Shown: positions 9,884 through 19,049 of the stretch, piece after piece
How positions within the stretch are numbered: the first letter of the stretch is position 1
Layout of the letters: each line of letters begins with the position of its first letter
Assembly: GCA_023450335.1 (NCBI GenBank)
Contig: JAEXHA010000097.1
Location: 1 to 41,970 of the forward strand
Length of the DNA: 41,970 nt
From: Actinomycetes bacterium
Lineage (GTDB): Bacteria > Actinomycetota > Actinomycetes > Actinomycetales > Microbacteriaceae
Direction: 5' to 3'
The notes under the pieces: generated by a model
What the model was told of the DNA's origin: nothing
Databases searched by the model: none
What the model saw: the letters and a program-made list of their open reading frames with translations, nothing else
Made by a program: the position numbers and the translations under genes

Positions 9884-9923
9884 CCCCGCTGTGCGCTTTC
9901 GCTCAGCGTAGCGAGGGGCGGGG

Positions 9924-10106
9924 TCACTCCGTGTTCTTCGCGGGCGCCAGTCCGCGTTTGGCCCGCTCTTCGGCCTCGATCTTCGCGTGCGTGCGCCGCT
10001 CGGTGCGGTCCATGCGCAGGATGCTGCGGAGGACGAAGATGAACAGCCCCAGAACCACCACGGTCGGCAGCAGCGACCAGATCACGGCGGCCCAGTACTC
10101 GTCCAT
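9924..10106 (-). CDS. Small single-helix membrane protein
   Basis: A 60-residue protein with one transmembrane helix (about residues 5-27, WAAVIWSLLPTVVVLGLFIF) and a charged cytoplasmic tail rich in Arg, Lys and Glu (MDRTERRTHAKIEAEERAKR). No known domain. It is on the same strand as cls with 40 bp between, so co-transcription and a role near the lipid synthase are possible but unproven. ATG 10106 is preceded by TACGAT with a 6-nt gap, the leaderless pattern, and has no Shine-Dalgarno. Confidence 0.7.
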   Translation of the reverse strand: MDEYWAAVIWSLLPTVVVLGLFIFVLRSILRMDRTERRTHAKIEAEERAKRGLAPAKNTE

Positions 10107-10118
10107 GCCCCTATCGTA
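10107..10118 (-). promoter_or_regulatory. -10 box for leaderless transcript of the 60-residue gene
   Basis: TACGAT (10118-10113), then AGGGGC, then ATG. Six-nucleotide gap; predicted start point at the ATG. Confidence 0.4.
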
Positions 10119-10269
10119 CGTCGCCGCGCGACACCGGCGGTGCGGGTCGAGGCGATGCGGCTCGGCGCCGCCTCCTCCCCAAGATCACCCGCCCGGCGTC
10201 TCCCCGCCGACCTTTCACATTCGGGCGTTCCGGCCCGCGCGCGCGGCGACGGGCGAGCACGCTCGAGCC

Positions 10270-11484
10270 ATGTCCACCATCGTGCCGGTCGCCGATGCGG
10301 CCCAGTTCCTGTCCATCGTCCCGCGTCTGCTCGGGTTCACCCCGACCCGCAGCGTGGTGCTCATCCCGCTGCGCGAGGGCCGCAGCGTCGGCGCCATGCG
10401 CGTCGATCTGCCGCCGGGCGATCCCGCACCCCTGGTCTCCACCGTCATCGGTATGCTGTGCCGGCTCGCCGGCGTCGACGCGTTCGTCACCGTCGTCTAC
10501 ACCGACGCTGAGGCCGGTGACGGCCTGCCGCACGCTGACCTGGCCGCCGCCCTGGGCCGCGGTGCGTCCGCGAGCGGCTTGCATCTGGTCGACGCGCTCA
10601 TCGTCGCAGCCGACGGCTGGGGTTCTCATGTGGATGCCGGGGCGGAGCCGGTGCGGTCGCTGGACGAACTCGTGCGGACCGGCCACGCGCGCGGCGACCA
10701 GTCCACGGGCGCGGACCTGCCGTCGCACTCGGACGCGGAGCGTGCCGAGGTGGATGCCGCGCTGCGATCTCTGCGCGCGGCGGTCGAGCTGCTGTCCGGT
10801 GCCGACCTGGCCGACGAGTTCCGGCACGGGGCCGACCCCGAGAGCATGGCCGACCCGGAGGCCGATGACGGCTTCGACGAGGGCGAGCACTTCGACGGTG
10901 AATCCGTGGCCGGGGAGCACGTCGACGGCGGCAGCCGACGGCGCGAACGTCGCATCGACCCGGCGGTGCTCGCCGCCGCGTGCGAGATGGACGACGTGCC
11001 GCGGCTGTATGAACGAGCATTGAGGTGGGAGCCCACACGACTTCACCCCGTCGATGCGGCGGTGCTCGCCTGGTGCCTCGCACGCCCGGCGCTGCGCGAT
11101 GTCGCCCTGGTGCAGTGGAGCGGCGACATCGTGTGCGGGCAGGACGCCCTGGCCGCACAGTACCGGTGGGAGGACAGCGGCGCCGAGTACCCGGTCGAGC
11201 TGGCGTCGGTCATGTGGGGTGAAGGTGCCGAGCCGGCGCCCGAACGGCTCGACCAGGCATTGGAGCTGTGCCGTCACGTCGCTGCACTGGCTCCACGGCA
11301 CTTGCAGGTCGGAGCACTGTCGGTGTGCGCGTGGCTGTCGTGGGCTCTGGGTCGCTCGACGCACGCTGACAAGTACGCGGAGATGGCTCAGGCGGTCGAG
11401 CCCGAGCACGGCCTGGCCGCGATCGTCCGCTCGTTCGTGACGGCGGGGCACCTGCCCGATTGGGCGTTCCGCACGGCGCCGTGA
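10270..11484 (+). CDS. DUF4192 domain-containing protein
   Basis: A 404-residue protein matching the actinobacterial DUF4192 family: the N-terminus AAQFLSIVPRLLGFTPTRSVVLIPLREGRSVGAMRVDLP is diagnostic, and the C-terminal part has the helical segment VDAAVLAWCLARPALRDVALVQW and a TPR-like tail (LSVCAWLSWALGRSTHADKYAEMAQAVEPEHGLA). The middle (about residues 165-235) is a Glu/Asp-rich, low-complexity insertion. Biochemical role unknown. ATG 10270 is chosen because the conserved domain begins there; the upstream frame is not conserved-looking. It is transcribed towards lysS, and their stops are 15 bp apart. Confidence 0.85.
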   Translation: MSTIVPVADAAQFLSIVPRLLGFTPTRSVVLIPLREGRSVGAMRVDLPPGDPAPLVSTVIGMLCRLAGVDAFVTVVYTDAEAGDGLPHADLAAALGRGASASGLHLVDALIVAADGWGSHVDAGAEPVRSLDELVRTGHARGDQSTGADLPSHSDAERAEVDAALRSLRAAVELLSGADLADEFRHGADPESMADPEADDGFDEGEHFDGESVAGEHVDGGSRRRERRIDPAVLAAACEMDDVPRLYERALRWEPTRLHPVDAAVLAWCLARPALRDVALVQWSGDIVCGQDALAAQYRWEDSGAEYPVELASVMWGEGAEPAPERLDQALELCRHVAALAPRHLQVGALSVCAWLSWALGRSTHADKYAEMAQAVEPEHGLAAIVRSFVTAGHLPDWAFRTAP

Positions 11485-11499
11485 CCGGCGCCGCAGGCG

Positions 11500-13017
<1,518 letters not shown>

Positions 13018-13052
13018 GCGGATGCTCCTAAGATTTCGACCTCTCAGTCTAC

Positions 13053-13092
13053 GTCGAGCGCGTATCGGCACCGTCGAGCGCGAGTGCGCACT
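13053..13092. repeat. Two 20-bp-period GTCGAGCGCG repeats
   Basis: GTCGAGCGCG occurs at 13053 and 13073, 20 bp apart, in the gap between the DUF2520 gene and lysS. The same core recurs between the aldehyde dehydrogenase and helicase genes and upstream of the helicase. Confidence 0.5.
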
Positions 13093-13117
13093 CGGTGACG
13101 GAAATACGCCCTCGGTC

Positions 13118-13798
13118 TCACGTGGGGGCGGTGTCGCCCAAGGCGCGGTCGATCGTGGAGTGGATGAGCACCGAGAGGTAGCGGCCCGGTTCGGGCACCC
13201 CGGCCTGCGCGAGCAGCCCCGAAGCCTGCTGGACGATCGACGTCGAGAACGCGGTCGCCGTCGTGATCGCCTCGGCATACGCGGCACGGTCTGTCTCGGC
13301 GATGACGACCGGTTCGCACCCGATCTCGACCGCGAGCGCCTGCGCGATCGGAAGCACGGCCGCCGGAGCGGTGACCGCGGCGTAGGCACCGGTGAGCTGG
13401 CGCACGTCGATCGAGGTGCCGGTGAAGGTGATCGCCGGGTGCACCGCCAAAGGGATCGCCCCGCGCGCCGCGGCCGGGGCCAGCACGTCGATGCCGTGAG
13501 CGGGATCGACGTGCAGCACCAGCTGGCCGACCTGCCAGGCACCGAGCTCGGCCAGACCGGTGACGAGCCCCGGCAGCTCGCCGTGCGGCACGGCGATGAC
13601 GACCAGTTCGCTGCGGCGCACCACCTCGTCGGCGGTGAGGGTGGGGATGCCGGGGAGCATGGCCTCGACCCGATCGGCGTCCGAACCGGACGTGATCCCG
13701 GTGAGCGCGTGTCCTGCTCCGGCCAGCGCCGCCGCGATCACCGGCCCGACGCGACCGGCGCCGATCACCCCGACGCCGAGGCGTCCGTCTCGGGTCAC
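13118..13798 (-). CDS. Rossmann-like / DUF2520 domain protein
   Basis: A 226-residue protein with an N-terminal NAD(P)-type Rossmann motif (LGVGVIGAGRVGPVIAAALA, residues 7-26) and SELVVIAVPHGELPGL, then the DUF2520 region (LAVHPAITFTGTSIDV and FSTSIVQQASGLLAQAGV), the layout of an NADP-dependent oxidoreductase resembling ProC or ketopantoate reductase. In other actinobacteria this gene usually sits before panC, and a role in pantothenate synthesis has been suggested; no panC follows here. It is about 226 residues, at the short end of the family. GTG 13798 overlaps the preceding stop by 4 bp (GTGA). Confidence 0.85.
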   Translation of the reverse strand: MTRDGRLGVGVIGAGRVGPVIAAALAGAGHALTGITSGSDADRVEAMLPGIPTLTADEVVRRSELVVIAVPHGELPGLVTGLAELGAWQVGQLVLHVDPAHGIDVLAPAAARGAIPLAVHPAITFTGTSIDVRQLTGAYAAVTAPAAVLPIAQALAVEIGCEPVVIAETDRAAYAEAITTATAFSTSIVQQASGLLAQAGVPEPGRYLSVLIHSTIDRALGDTAPT

Positions 13799-15642
13799 CG
13801 TTCGGCTCCGGGGTCCGGTTCGTCATCGTGGGCCGGCTCGGCTCCGGGGGTCGGCTCGGCTCCGGGGGCCGTCTCGGCGTCGGGGGACACAACCCCGGCG
13901 ACACCAGCAGCCCCGGCCACACCGCTGGCATCCGCACCAGCGGCTCCGGCCACACCACCGGCATCCACGCCACCGGCATCCCACCGGTGCGACCGGTCGC
14001 CGGCGGCGGCCACGATCACACCTGCGGCGGTCTGCTCCCAGACGCGCACGGCGTCGTCGCGATCGATGACGCCGAGCGTTCCCGACACCTGCCCCAGCAC
14101 GGTGTGACCCGTGATGTTCGCCACCCCGGCTAAGCGATCGACCGGGCCCTGGTTGATGCGCACCGACTGCAGGCGCGCCAACGGCAGCATGACCAGCGCG
14201 CGGCGGAATACGCCGTGGCGCAGCAGCAGCGCGTTCGGCGTCAGCAAGAACCCGTTGCGCTTCCACGAGAACGGTCGCAGCCAGCGCGCGCGCCGTGGCG
14301 TCGTCGTGTACAGGTCACCGTCGGCCGGGCCGAACAGACCATGGTCAGACAGCTCGGCCCACAGGTCGTCGGGCATCGCGGGCAGGAAGAGCCGCAGCAC
14401 GCGCTCGACGTCGTCGCGGGTTCCCACCGGCAGCACCTCGGAGAACTGCTGCATCCCCGAATCAGTCGCCGACCGTCCGCTGAGGCGGTTGACCCGGATG
14501 CGCCACCACCCGAACCGGCGCCACAGGATCGGCTGGGCGATCTCGAACGCGTGGATGCGTCCCGGCGGCAGCGTCTCGGTGATCGTCGTGAACAGGCCGA
14601 AGGTGATGCGCACCCCGGCTGCGGTGGGCGCGATCGAGTACCGCAGCGACCGGGTGATCTGCCGGAACCAGTAGGTTCCGAAACCGATCAGGGTCGGGAT
14701 GATGGTGAACAGCACCCACGGCGTGCCGAGGATCGAGCCGACGATCACGGCCGCGATCAACAGCAGCAGCCAGATCGTGCTGCCCGAGATCAGGTGCGCG
14801 CCGATGACGCGGCCGGTGGGCAGGTGCACGACGGATGCCGGTTCTTCGACGGGCTCTTCGGCGCCTTCGATGAGGCCGGTGAACCCCGCCGCGACGGTGT
14901 CGGCCGCGCGCGCCAGCGTCACGCCCGAGCGTTCGGCCCGTGCCGCCGCCTCGCCGAGCTGGCGGCCCGAAGCCAGGCGCAGGATGTCGCCACGGATGGT
15001 CTCGGCGTTGGTGGTCGAGAGGTACTCGAGCTTGACGTTCGAATCGAGTCCGGCGCCCACGACCTCGAGCTTGGCCAGACCGAACAGCCGCGCGACCATC
15101 GGCCGGGTCAGGTTGACGCCCTGCACGCGGTCGAGGGGCGCACGCCGGTGCGTGCGGAAGACGACGCCGCTGCGCACCTCGACGTCGTCATCGGTGATGC
15201 GGAAGGTGTGGAACCGCCACGAGACCCAGAACACCGCCAGCAGGACGACGAGCACGCCCAGCACAACGAGCGCGGCGACGAGGATGAGGTTGTTCTCGAC
15301 GATGAAGTCGATCGGGTCGCCTTCATAGTCGCTCCAGTCCTCACTGCCCACGGACGGCACGAACACGGCGATGAGGCGGTCGCGCAGATTCGTCACGACG
15401 ATGCCGATGATCACCAGCAGGAACAGCCCGCCCTTGAGCAGCGGCGACAGCGGGTGCATGCGGTGCCACTCACCGTCGCTGAGGGGCGATCGGACGTTCA
15501 CCGGCGCCGGTGCGGCAACGGACGCCGCACCGGATGCGGATGCCGGAGCGGAACCCGGCGTCGATGCGGACGCCGGAGCGGAACCCGGCGTCGATGCGGA
15601 CACCGGCGTCGGCGCGCCCGCGTGCGGGTCGGGCGAGGTCAC
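13795..15642 (-). CDS. Large PH domain membrane protein (YdbT-like)
   Basis: A 615-residue protein with several membrane segments and bacterial PH (bPH_2/DUF304) domains. An Ala/Ser/Pro-rich N-terminus with a 10-residue repeat (about residues 12-35) precedes two helices (about residues 65-85 and 115-140). Then come the PH domain FHTFRITDDDVEVRSGVVFRTHRRAPLDRVQGVNL, two more helices (WLLLLIAAVIVGSILG), and further PH modules (RYSIAPTAAGVRITFGLF and GFLLTPNALLLRHGVFRRALVMLPLARLQSV). The C-terminal 60 residues are a degenerate Gly/Ala/Val then Pro/Glu repeat, probably disordered. It pairs with the smaller PH protein upstream, as in YdbS/YdbT. GTG 15642 lies in a GTGA overlap with that gene. Confidence 0.85.
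   Translation of the reverse strand: MTSPDPHAGAPTPVSASTPGSAPASASTPGSAPASASGAASVAAPAPVNVRSPLSDGEWHRMHPLSPLLKGGLFLLVIIGIVVTNLRDRLIAVFVPSVGSEDWSDYEGDPIDFIVENNLILVAALVVLGVLVVLLAVFWVSWRFHTFRITDDDVEVRSGVVFRTHRRAPLDRVQGVNLTRPMVARLFGLAKLEVVGAGLDSNVKLEYLSTTNAETIRGDILRLASGRQLGEAAARAERSGVTLARAADTVAAGFTGLIEGAEEPVEEPASVVHLPTGRVIGAHLISGSTIWLLLLIAAVIVGSILGTPWVLFTIIPTLIGFGTYWFRQITRSLRYSIAPTAAGVRITFGLFTTITETLPPGRIHAFEIAQPILWRRFGWWRIRVNRLSGRSATDSGMQQFSEVLPVGTRDDVERVLRLFLPAMPDDLWAELSDHGLFGPADGDLYTTTPRRARWLRPFSWKRNGFLLTPNALLLRHGVFRRALVMLPLARLQSVRINQGPVDRLAGVANITGHTVLGQVSGTLGVIDRDDAVRVWEQTAAGVIVAAAGDRSHRWDAGGVDAGGVAGAAGADASGVAGAAGVAGVVSPDAETAPGAEPTPGAEPAHDDEPDPGAER
15543..15602. repeat. Two 30-bp tandem repeats inside the PH gene
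   Basis: A 30-bp unit starting CCGGAGCGGAACCCGGCGTC at 15543 is repeated at 15573 with at most one difference. The period is a multiple of three, so copy number changes would keep the frame and only alter the Ala/Ser/Pro linker. Confidence 0.8.
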
Positions 15643-16313
15643 AGGCCCGTCCGGCGAGTCTCGGCGACGTCGATGAGGGTGTCGCGCAGCTGTTCGGCCG
15701 CTGCCTGCGTGAGACCGGGGATCGTCACGCCGGTCGACGCCGCGGCGGTCACGAGCTTGAGCTGCGCGATGCCGAATCCGCGGTCGAGCGGGCCATGCGT
15801 GATGTCGACCAGCTGCATGCGGCCGTAGGGCACCGCGACCATGCGCTGCCACAGGATGCCGCGGCGGAACACGAGGTCGTCGGCGCGCAGCTGGTAGCCG
15901 ATCGAGCGGGCCTGCCGTGGCAGCACGATCATCGTGACGATGGTGATCGCCGCGGCCACGCCGCCCGGAATCCAGGCCCAGGTCTGGTCGGCGAAGAGGA
16001 ACAGCCCCACCACGACCGCGGCGATCAGGATCAGCACGGCGGCGTTGGTGATGAACTGCACGAGAACGTACTTCTTCGCGACCTGGTGCCACGTGCCGTC
16101 GCCCAGCGGCAGCCGGTTCTCGTTGCGCGGTTCGACGATCGCCGGGTAGGTGCCGTCGTCGAATGTCGGTTCGTCATTGACCCCGGCGGCCGGGGCGAGG
16201 GCCGGGGCGGTCGCCTCCGGTGCACCCGCGGTGGATGCCGGAGACAGGCCCGCCGGGTCAGTCTCGGTGGCTGAGTCCGAAGCCGGGTTCATCGGGTCCG
16301 GGCTGTTGGTCAT
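15639..16313 (-). CDS. Small PH domain membrane protein (YdbS-like)
   Basis: About 224 residues. A Pro/Ala-rich acidic N-terminus (about residues 1-60) precedes two transmembrane helices (VLVQFITNAAVLILIAAVVVGLF and IPGGVAAAITIVTMIVL) and a bPH_2 domain (GYQLRADDLVFRRGILWQRMVAVPYGRMQLVDITHGPLDRGFG, then AQLKLVTAAASTGVTIPGL). This is the usual partner of the larger PH protein. Three consecutive ATGs begin at 16319; GGAAGG directly abuts the first, so the third (16313) has the best 6-nt spacing. The start lies inside the 3' end of the DUF3180 gene (56-62 bp overlap). Function unknown; membrane-associated. Confidence 0.85.
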   Translation of the reverse strand: MTNSPDPMNPASDSATETDPAGLSPASTAGAPEATAPALAPAAGVNDEPTFDDGTYPAIVEPRNENRLPLGDGTWHQVAKKYVLVQFITNAAVLILIAAVVVGLFLFADQTWAWIPGGVAAAITIVTMIVLPRQARSIGYQLRADDLVFRRGILWQRMVAVPYGRMQLVDITHGPLDRGFGIAQLKLVTAAASTGVTIPGLTQAAAEQLRDTLIDVAETRRTGL

Positions 16314-16752
16314 CATCATCCTTCCGGGTGGTGCACAGATGCTCGGCGATCAGAGCTCCCGCGACGAGGACCAGTCCGCCCACGGCTGTCGCGACGACCG
16401 CACCCCCCGAGCCTAACGAGGGTGGGACGGGCCGGGTGAGGAGGAACACGAGCAATCCGCCCGCGAAGCCGGCCACGAGTGCGCCCACGATGCTCGACGC
16501 CTTGGCGAGCATCGCGATGCGCACCGCGCGGAACGGGTCGACCGGCGCGGCTCCGGGCGTGTGGGTCGCGCGGCGGATCGGCAGCGCGAGCACCACCAGG
16601 ACGACGGCCAGCATCGCCAGCAGGATCGCCAGCAGCGGCGAAGGCGTGAAGGTGGGGCGCCCGGTCGCAGTCAGCAGCTGATCGACGAGGAAGCCGGCGG
16701 CGGCACCGATGAAGGTCGAGATGAGCAGGATTGCCGCGCCGGTGCGCTTCAT
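16258..16752 (-). CDS. DUF3180 membrane protein
   Basis: A 164-residue protein with four predicted transmembrane helices (about residues 6-27, 42-60, 84-106, 117-138) and a short acidic C-terminal tail (TTRKDDDDQQPGPDEPG). DUF3180 genes follow folK in many actinobacteria, as here; role unknown. ATG 16752 overlaps the folK stop by 4 bp (ATGA) and has GGGAGGAG upstream, inside folK. The tail-coding region overlaps the next gene by more than 50 bp, the longest overlap in the block. Confidence 0.85.
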   Translation of the reverse strand: MKRTGAAILLISTFIGAAAGFLVDQLLTATGRPTFTPSPLLAILLAMLAVVLVVLALPIRRATHTPGAAPVDPFRAVRIAMLAKASSIVGALVAGFAGGLLVFLLTRPVPPSLGSGGAVVATAVGGLVLVAGALIAEHLCTTRKDDDDQQPGPDEPGFGLSHRD

Positions 16753-17285
16753 GCGCTCTCCTCCCGCAGTCGTGCCAGTGCCTCGGCGACGGGGCCGACG
16801 CCGGGCAGCACCGCATCCGGATCGATGCGCAGCCACGGCTCGAGCACGAAGGTGCGCTCGGCCGCGCGTGGGTGCGGCAGGGTCAGCGTCGGGGTATCGC
16901 ACCGGACGTCGCCGTAGGCGATGAGGTCGAGGTCGAGCGTGCGGTCGCCCCACCGCTCCACGCGTTCGCGCCCATGGCGGGCCTCGATGGCGTGCAGATA
17001 TCCCAGCAGCACGGTCGGTGCCAGGCGCGTACGCAGCACGGCCACCGTGTTCAGGTAGGTGGGAGCTGTGGCATCCACACCCGAAAGCGTCACCGCGACC
17101 GACTCGATGGGCTCGGCCATGCCGGCCACCCGGCTCAGCGGCAGCCGTTCGAGGTCGGCCATCGCGGACGCGAACGTCTGCGCACGGTCGCCGAGGTTCG
17201 CGCCCAGGGCGATCACCGCGTCGGCGGGCCGCTGCGCTGCGTCCGTCGCGGACGCCTGAGTCCCCTGCGCGAGGCGCCGGTTCAT
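16749..17285 (-). CDS. folK: 6-hydroxymethyl-7,8-dihydropterin pyrophosphokinase (HPPK)
   Basis: A 178-residue HPPK that transfers pyrophosphate from ATP to 6-hydroxymethyl-dihydropterin, the step before DHPS in folate synthesis. Signature residues: AVIALGANLGDRAQTF, the ATP/Mg motif WGDRTLDLDLIAYGD, and LPHPRAAERTFVLEPW. A short N-terminal tail of about 20 residues precedes the domain. ATG 17285 lies in a 4-bp overlap with the folB stop, and its own stop overlaps the DUF3180 start, so the whole folate set is translationally coupled. Confidence 0.96.
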   Translation of the reverse strand: MNRRLAQGTQASATDAAQRPADAVIALGANLGDRAQTFASAMADLERLPLSRVAGMAEPIESVAVTLSGVDATAPTYLNTVAVLRTRLAPTVLLGYLHAIEARHGRERVERWGDRTLDLDLIAYGDVRCDTPTLTLPHPRAAERTFVLEPWLRIDPDAVLPGVGPVAEALARLREESA

Positions 17286-17644
17286 GCGCGCGCCCGCGAG
17301 ATCGTGACGGCGACGTCGACGAACGGCACGGCGATGGGCGCCTGCGGCTTGTGCACCGTGACGGTGACCGCCTGCACGAGCGGGCGGGCCAGCACCGCGT
17401 CGGCGATGCGCTGTGCGACGGTCTCGATCAGGTCGACGGGGTCGCCGGCGAGCACGGCGGCGACGTCTTCGGCCACCTCGCCGTAATGCACGGTGTCGGC
17501 GACGTCGTCGGTGCGGGCGGCCTCGTGCAGCGACAGGGTGAGCACGACGTCGGCGATGAACTCCTGCCCCTCGCGGCGCTCGTGCTCGTACACGCCGTGG
17601 AATCCGGTGGCACGGATGCCGGTGATCGCGATGCGGTCGGTCAT
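17282..17644 (-). CDS. folB: Dihydroneopterin aldolase
   Basis: A 120-residue FolB that converts 7,8-dihydroneopterin to 6-hydroxymethyl-dihydropterin and glycolaldehyde. Features: DRIAITGIRATGFHGVYEHERREGQEF with the conserved Glu of the substrate pocket, VHYGEVAEDV, and VTVHKPQAPI with the catalytic lysine. Length is standard for the homo-octameric enzyme. Overlaps folP (upstream) and folK (downstream) by 4 bp each. Confidence 0.96.
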   Translation of the reverse strand: MTDRIAITGIRATGFHGVYEHERREGQEFIADVVLTLSLHEAARTDDVADTVHYGEVAEDVAAVLAGDPVDLIETVAQRIADAVLARPLVQAVTVTVHKPQAPIAVPFVDVAVTISRARA

Positions 17645-18453
17645 CGGACGTCTCTCTCCTGCAGGGCCGCGATGTGCAGCGCGTCGCGGGTCGCGGCGAC
17701 GTCATGCACCCGGACGGCCCAGGCCCCCGCCTGCGCGGCGCGGACGCTGGTCACTGCGGTGGCCAGGTCGCGGCGCGGCTGGGTGGCCTCGCCGTCGACC
17801 TCGGTGAGCGCCTCGGCGAGGAACCCCTTGCGGCTCGTGCCGACGAGCACGCGGGGGCCCATCGCGACGATGCGCTCGAGCCCCTGCAGCACGGCCCAGT
17901 TCTGCTGTCCGCGCTTGCCGAACCCGAGCCCCGGGTCGACGATGAGACGGTCGGGGGGGATGCCGGCGGCCAGCGCCGCGTGGTGCCGTTCACCGAGCTC
18001 GGCGAGCACCTCGGCGACGACATCGTCGTAGTGCGCACGGGCGTACATGTCGGCCGAGTGGCCGCGCCAGTGGCCGATCGCGTAGTGCGCCTCGGTCTCG
18101 GCGACGGCGTCGAGGATCCCGGGGTCGGCCAGGCCGCCGGACACGTCGTTGACGATGAGTGCGCCGGCGGCGATGGCGGCCGCGGCCGTGGTGGCGTTGA
18201 GCGTGTCGATGCTGATCATGACGCCCTCCGCCGCGAGCGCTTCGATGACCGGCAGCGCCCGCTCCTGCTCGACGGCGGGAGTCACGCGTTCGGCGCCGGG
18301 CCGTGTGGACTCCCCGCCGATGTCGAGGATGTCGGCGCCGGCGGCGATGAGCGCACGGCCGTGGATGACGGCGTCCGAGGCGGCGAGGTAGCGACCACCG
18401 TCGCTGAACGAGTCGGGGGTGGCATTGACCACGCCCATGATGAGCGTGGTCAC
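17641..18453 (-). CDS. folP: Dihydropteroate synthase
   Basis: A 270-residue DHPS, the sulfonamide target, condensing 6-hydroxymethyl-dihydropterin pyrophosphate with p-aminobenzoate. Both signatures are present: GVVNATPDSFSDGG near the N-terminus and GADILDIGGESTRPGAE. Also VSIDT-like MISIDTLNA, the NDVSGG loop, DPGLGFGKRGQQNW, and GTSRKGF. GTG 18453 is in a GTGA overlap with the folE stop and directly begins the conserved TTLIMGVVNATPD segment, so the start is well supported. Confidence 0.96.
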   Translation of the reverse strand: MTTLIMGVVNATPDSFSDGGRYLAASDAVIHGRALIAAGADILDIGGESTRPGAERVTPAVEQERALPVIEALAAEGVMISIDTLNATTAAAAIAAGALIVNDVSGGLADPGILDAVAETEAHYAIGHWRGHSADMYARAHYDDVVAEVLAELGERHHAALAAGIPPDRLIVDPGLGFGKRGQQNWAVLQGLERIVAMGPRVLVGTSRKGFLAEALTEVDGEATQPRRDLATAVTSVRAAQAGAWAVRVHDVAATRDALHIAALQERDVR

Positions 18454-19040
18454 ACCGACCCCCCGGTCAGCAAGGCGATGACCTCGGCCCGGGCGACCGG
18501 TTCGGTGAACTCGCCGCGGGCGGCGATCGTGACGGTGGAGGCGTGGGGCTGGCGGCCGCCGCGCATCGTCACGCATTCGTGCACGGCGTCGAGGACGACC
18601 AGCACCCCGCGGGTGTCGAGGGCGCCGTCGATCGCGTCGGCGATCTGCTCGCCGAGCCGCTCCTGCACCTGCGGGCGGGTCGCGACGACGTCGACGACGC
18701 GGGGCAGGGCGCCCAGCCCCACAACCTGCTCACCGGGAAGGTAGGCGATGTGGGCGCGACCGGCGAAGGGCAGCAGGTGGTGCTCGCACATGGACCGGAA
18801 CCGGATGTCGCGCAGCATCACCGCGCCCGACGGCAGGGTGTCGGGGGCCGGCCCCCGCGATACGGAGATGGTGTGCTGCAGGGGTTCGCCGGCGTCGGCA
18901 CCCACGCCCGCGAAGAACTCCGCGTACGCATCGGCGACGCGGTGCGGGGTCTGGTTCAGGCCGGGACGGTCGGGGTCCTCCCCGATCGCTTCGAGGAGTT
19001 CGCGCACCGCCGCGGCCACACGATCACGATCGACGGCCAC
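18450..19040 (-). CDS. folE: GTP cyclohydrolase I
   Basis: A 196-residue type I enzyme making 7,8-dihydroneopterin triphosphate from GTP, the entry step of folate synthesis. Zinc ligands are present in SMCEHHLLPF (Cys and His) and HECVTMRG (Cys). Other conserved parts: DRPGLNQTPHRVADAYAEF and RPQVQERLGEQIADAI. GTG 19040 lies 9 bp after the ftsH stop; the ribosome binding signal is weak (AGG only), suggesting coupling to ftsH translation. Confidence 0.96.
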   Translation of the reverse strand: MAVDRDRVAAAVRELLEAIGEDPDRPGLNQTPHRVADAYAEFFAGVGADAGEPLQHTISVSRGPAPDTLPSGAVMLRDIRFRSMCEHHLLPFAGRAHIAYLPGEQVVGLGALPRVVDVVATRPQVQERLGEQIADAIDGALDTRGVLVVLDAVHECVTMRGGRQPHASTVTIAARGEFTEPVARAEVIALLTGGSV

Positions 19041-19049
19041 GTCATGAGC

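Noticed and set aside
11470..11499. CGGCGCCG repeats at the convergent DUF4192/lysS ends as a terminator
   Set aside because: Short GC-rich palindromes are frequent in such DNA, and the copies overlap the DUF4192 stop; no clear stem-loop with following T-run.
13018..13542. N-terminal extension of lysS
   Set aside because: The frame is open upstream but overlaps the DUF2520 gene; ATG 13017 has TAGGAG and the standard LysRS beginning.
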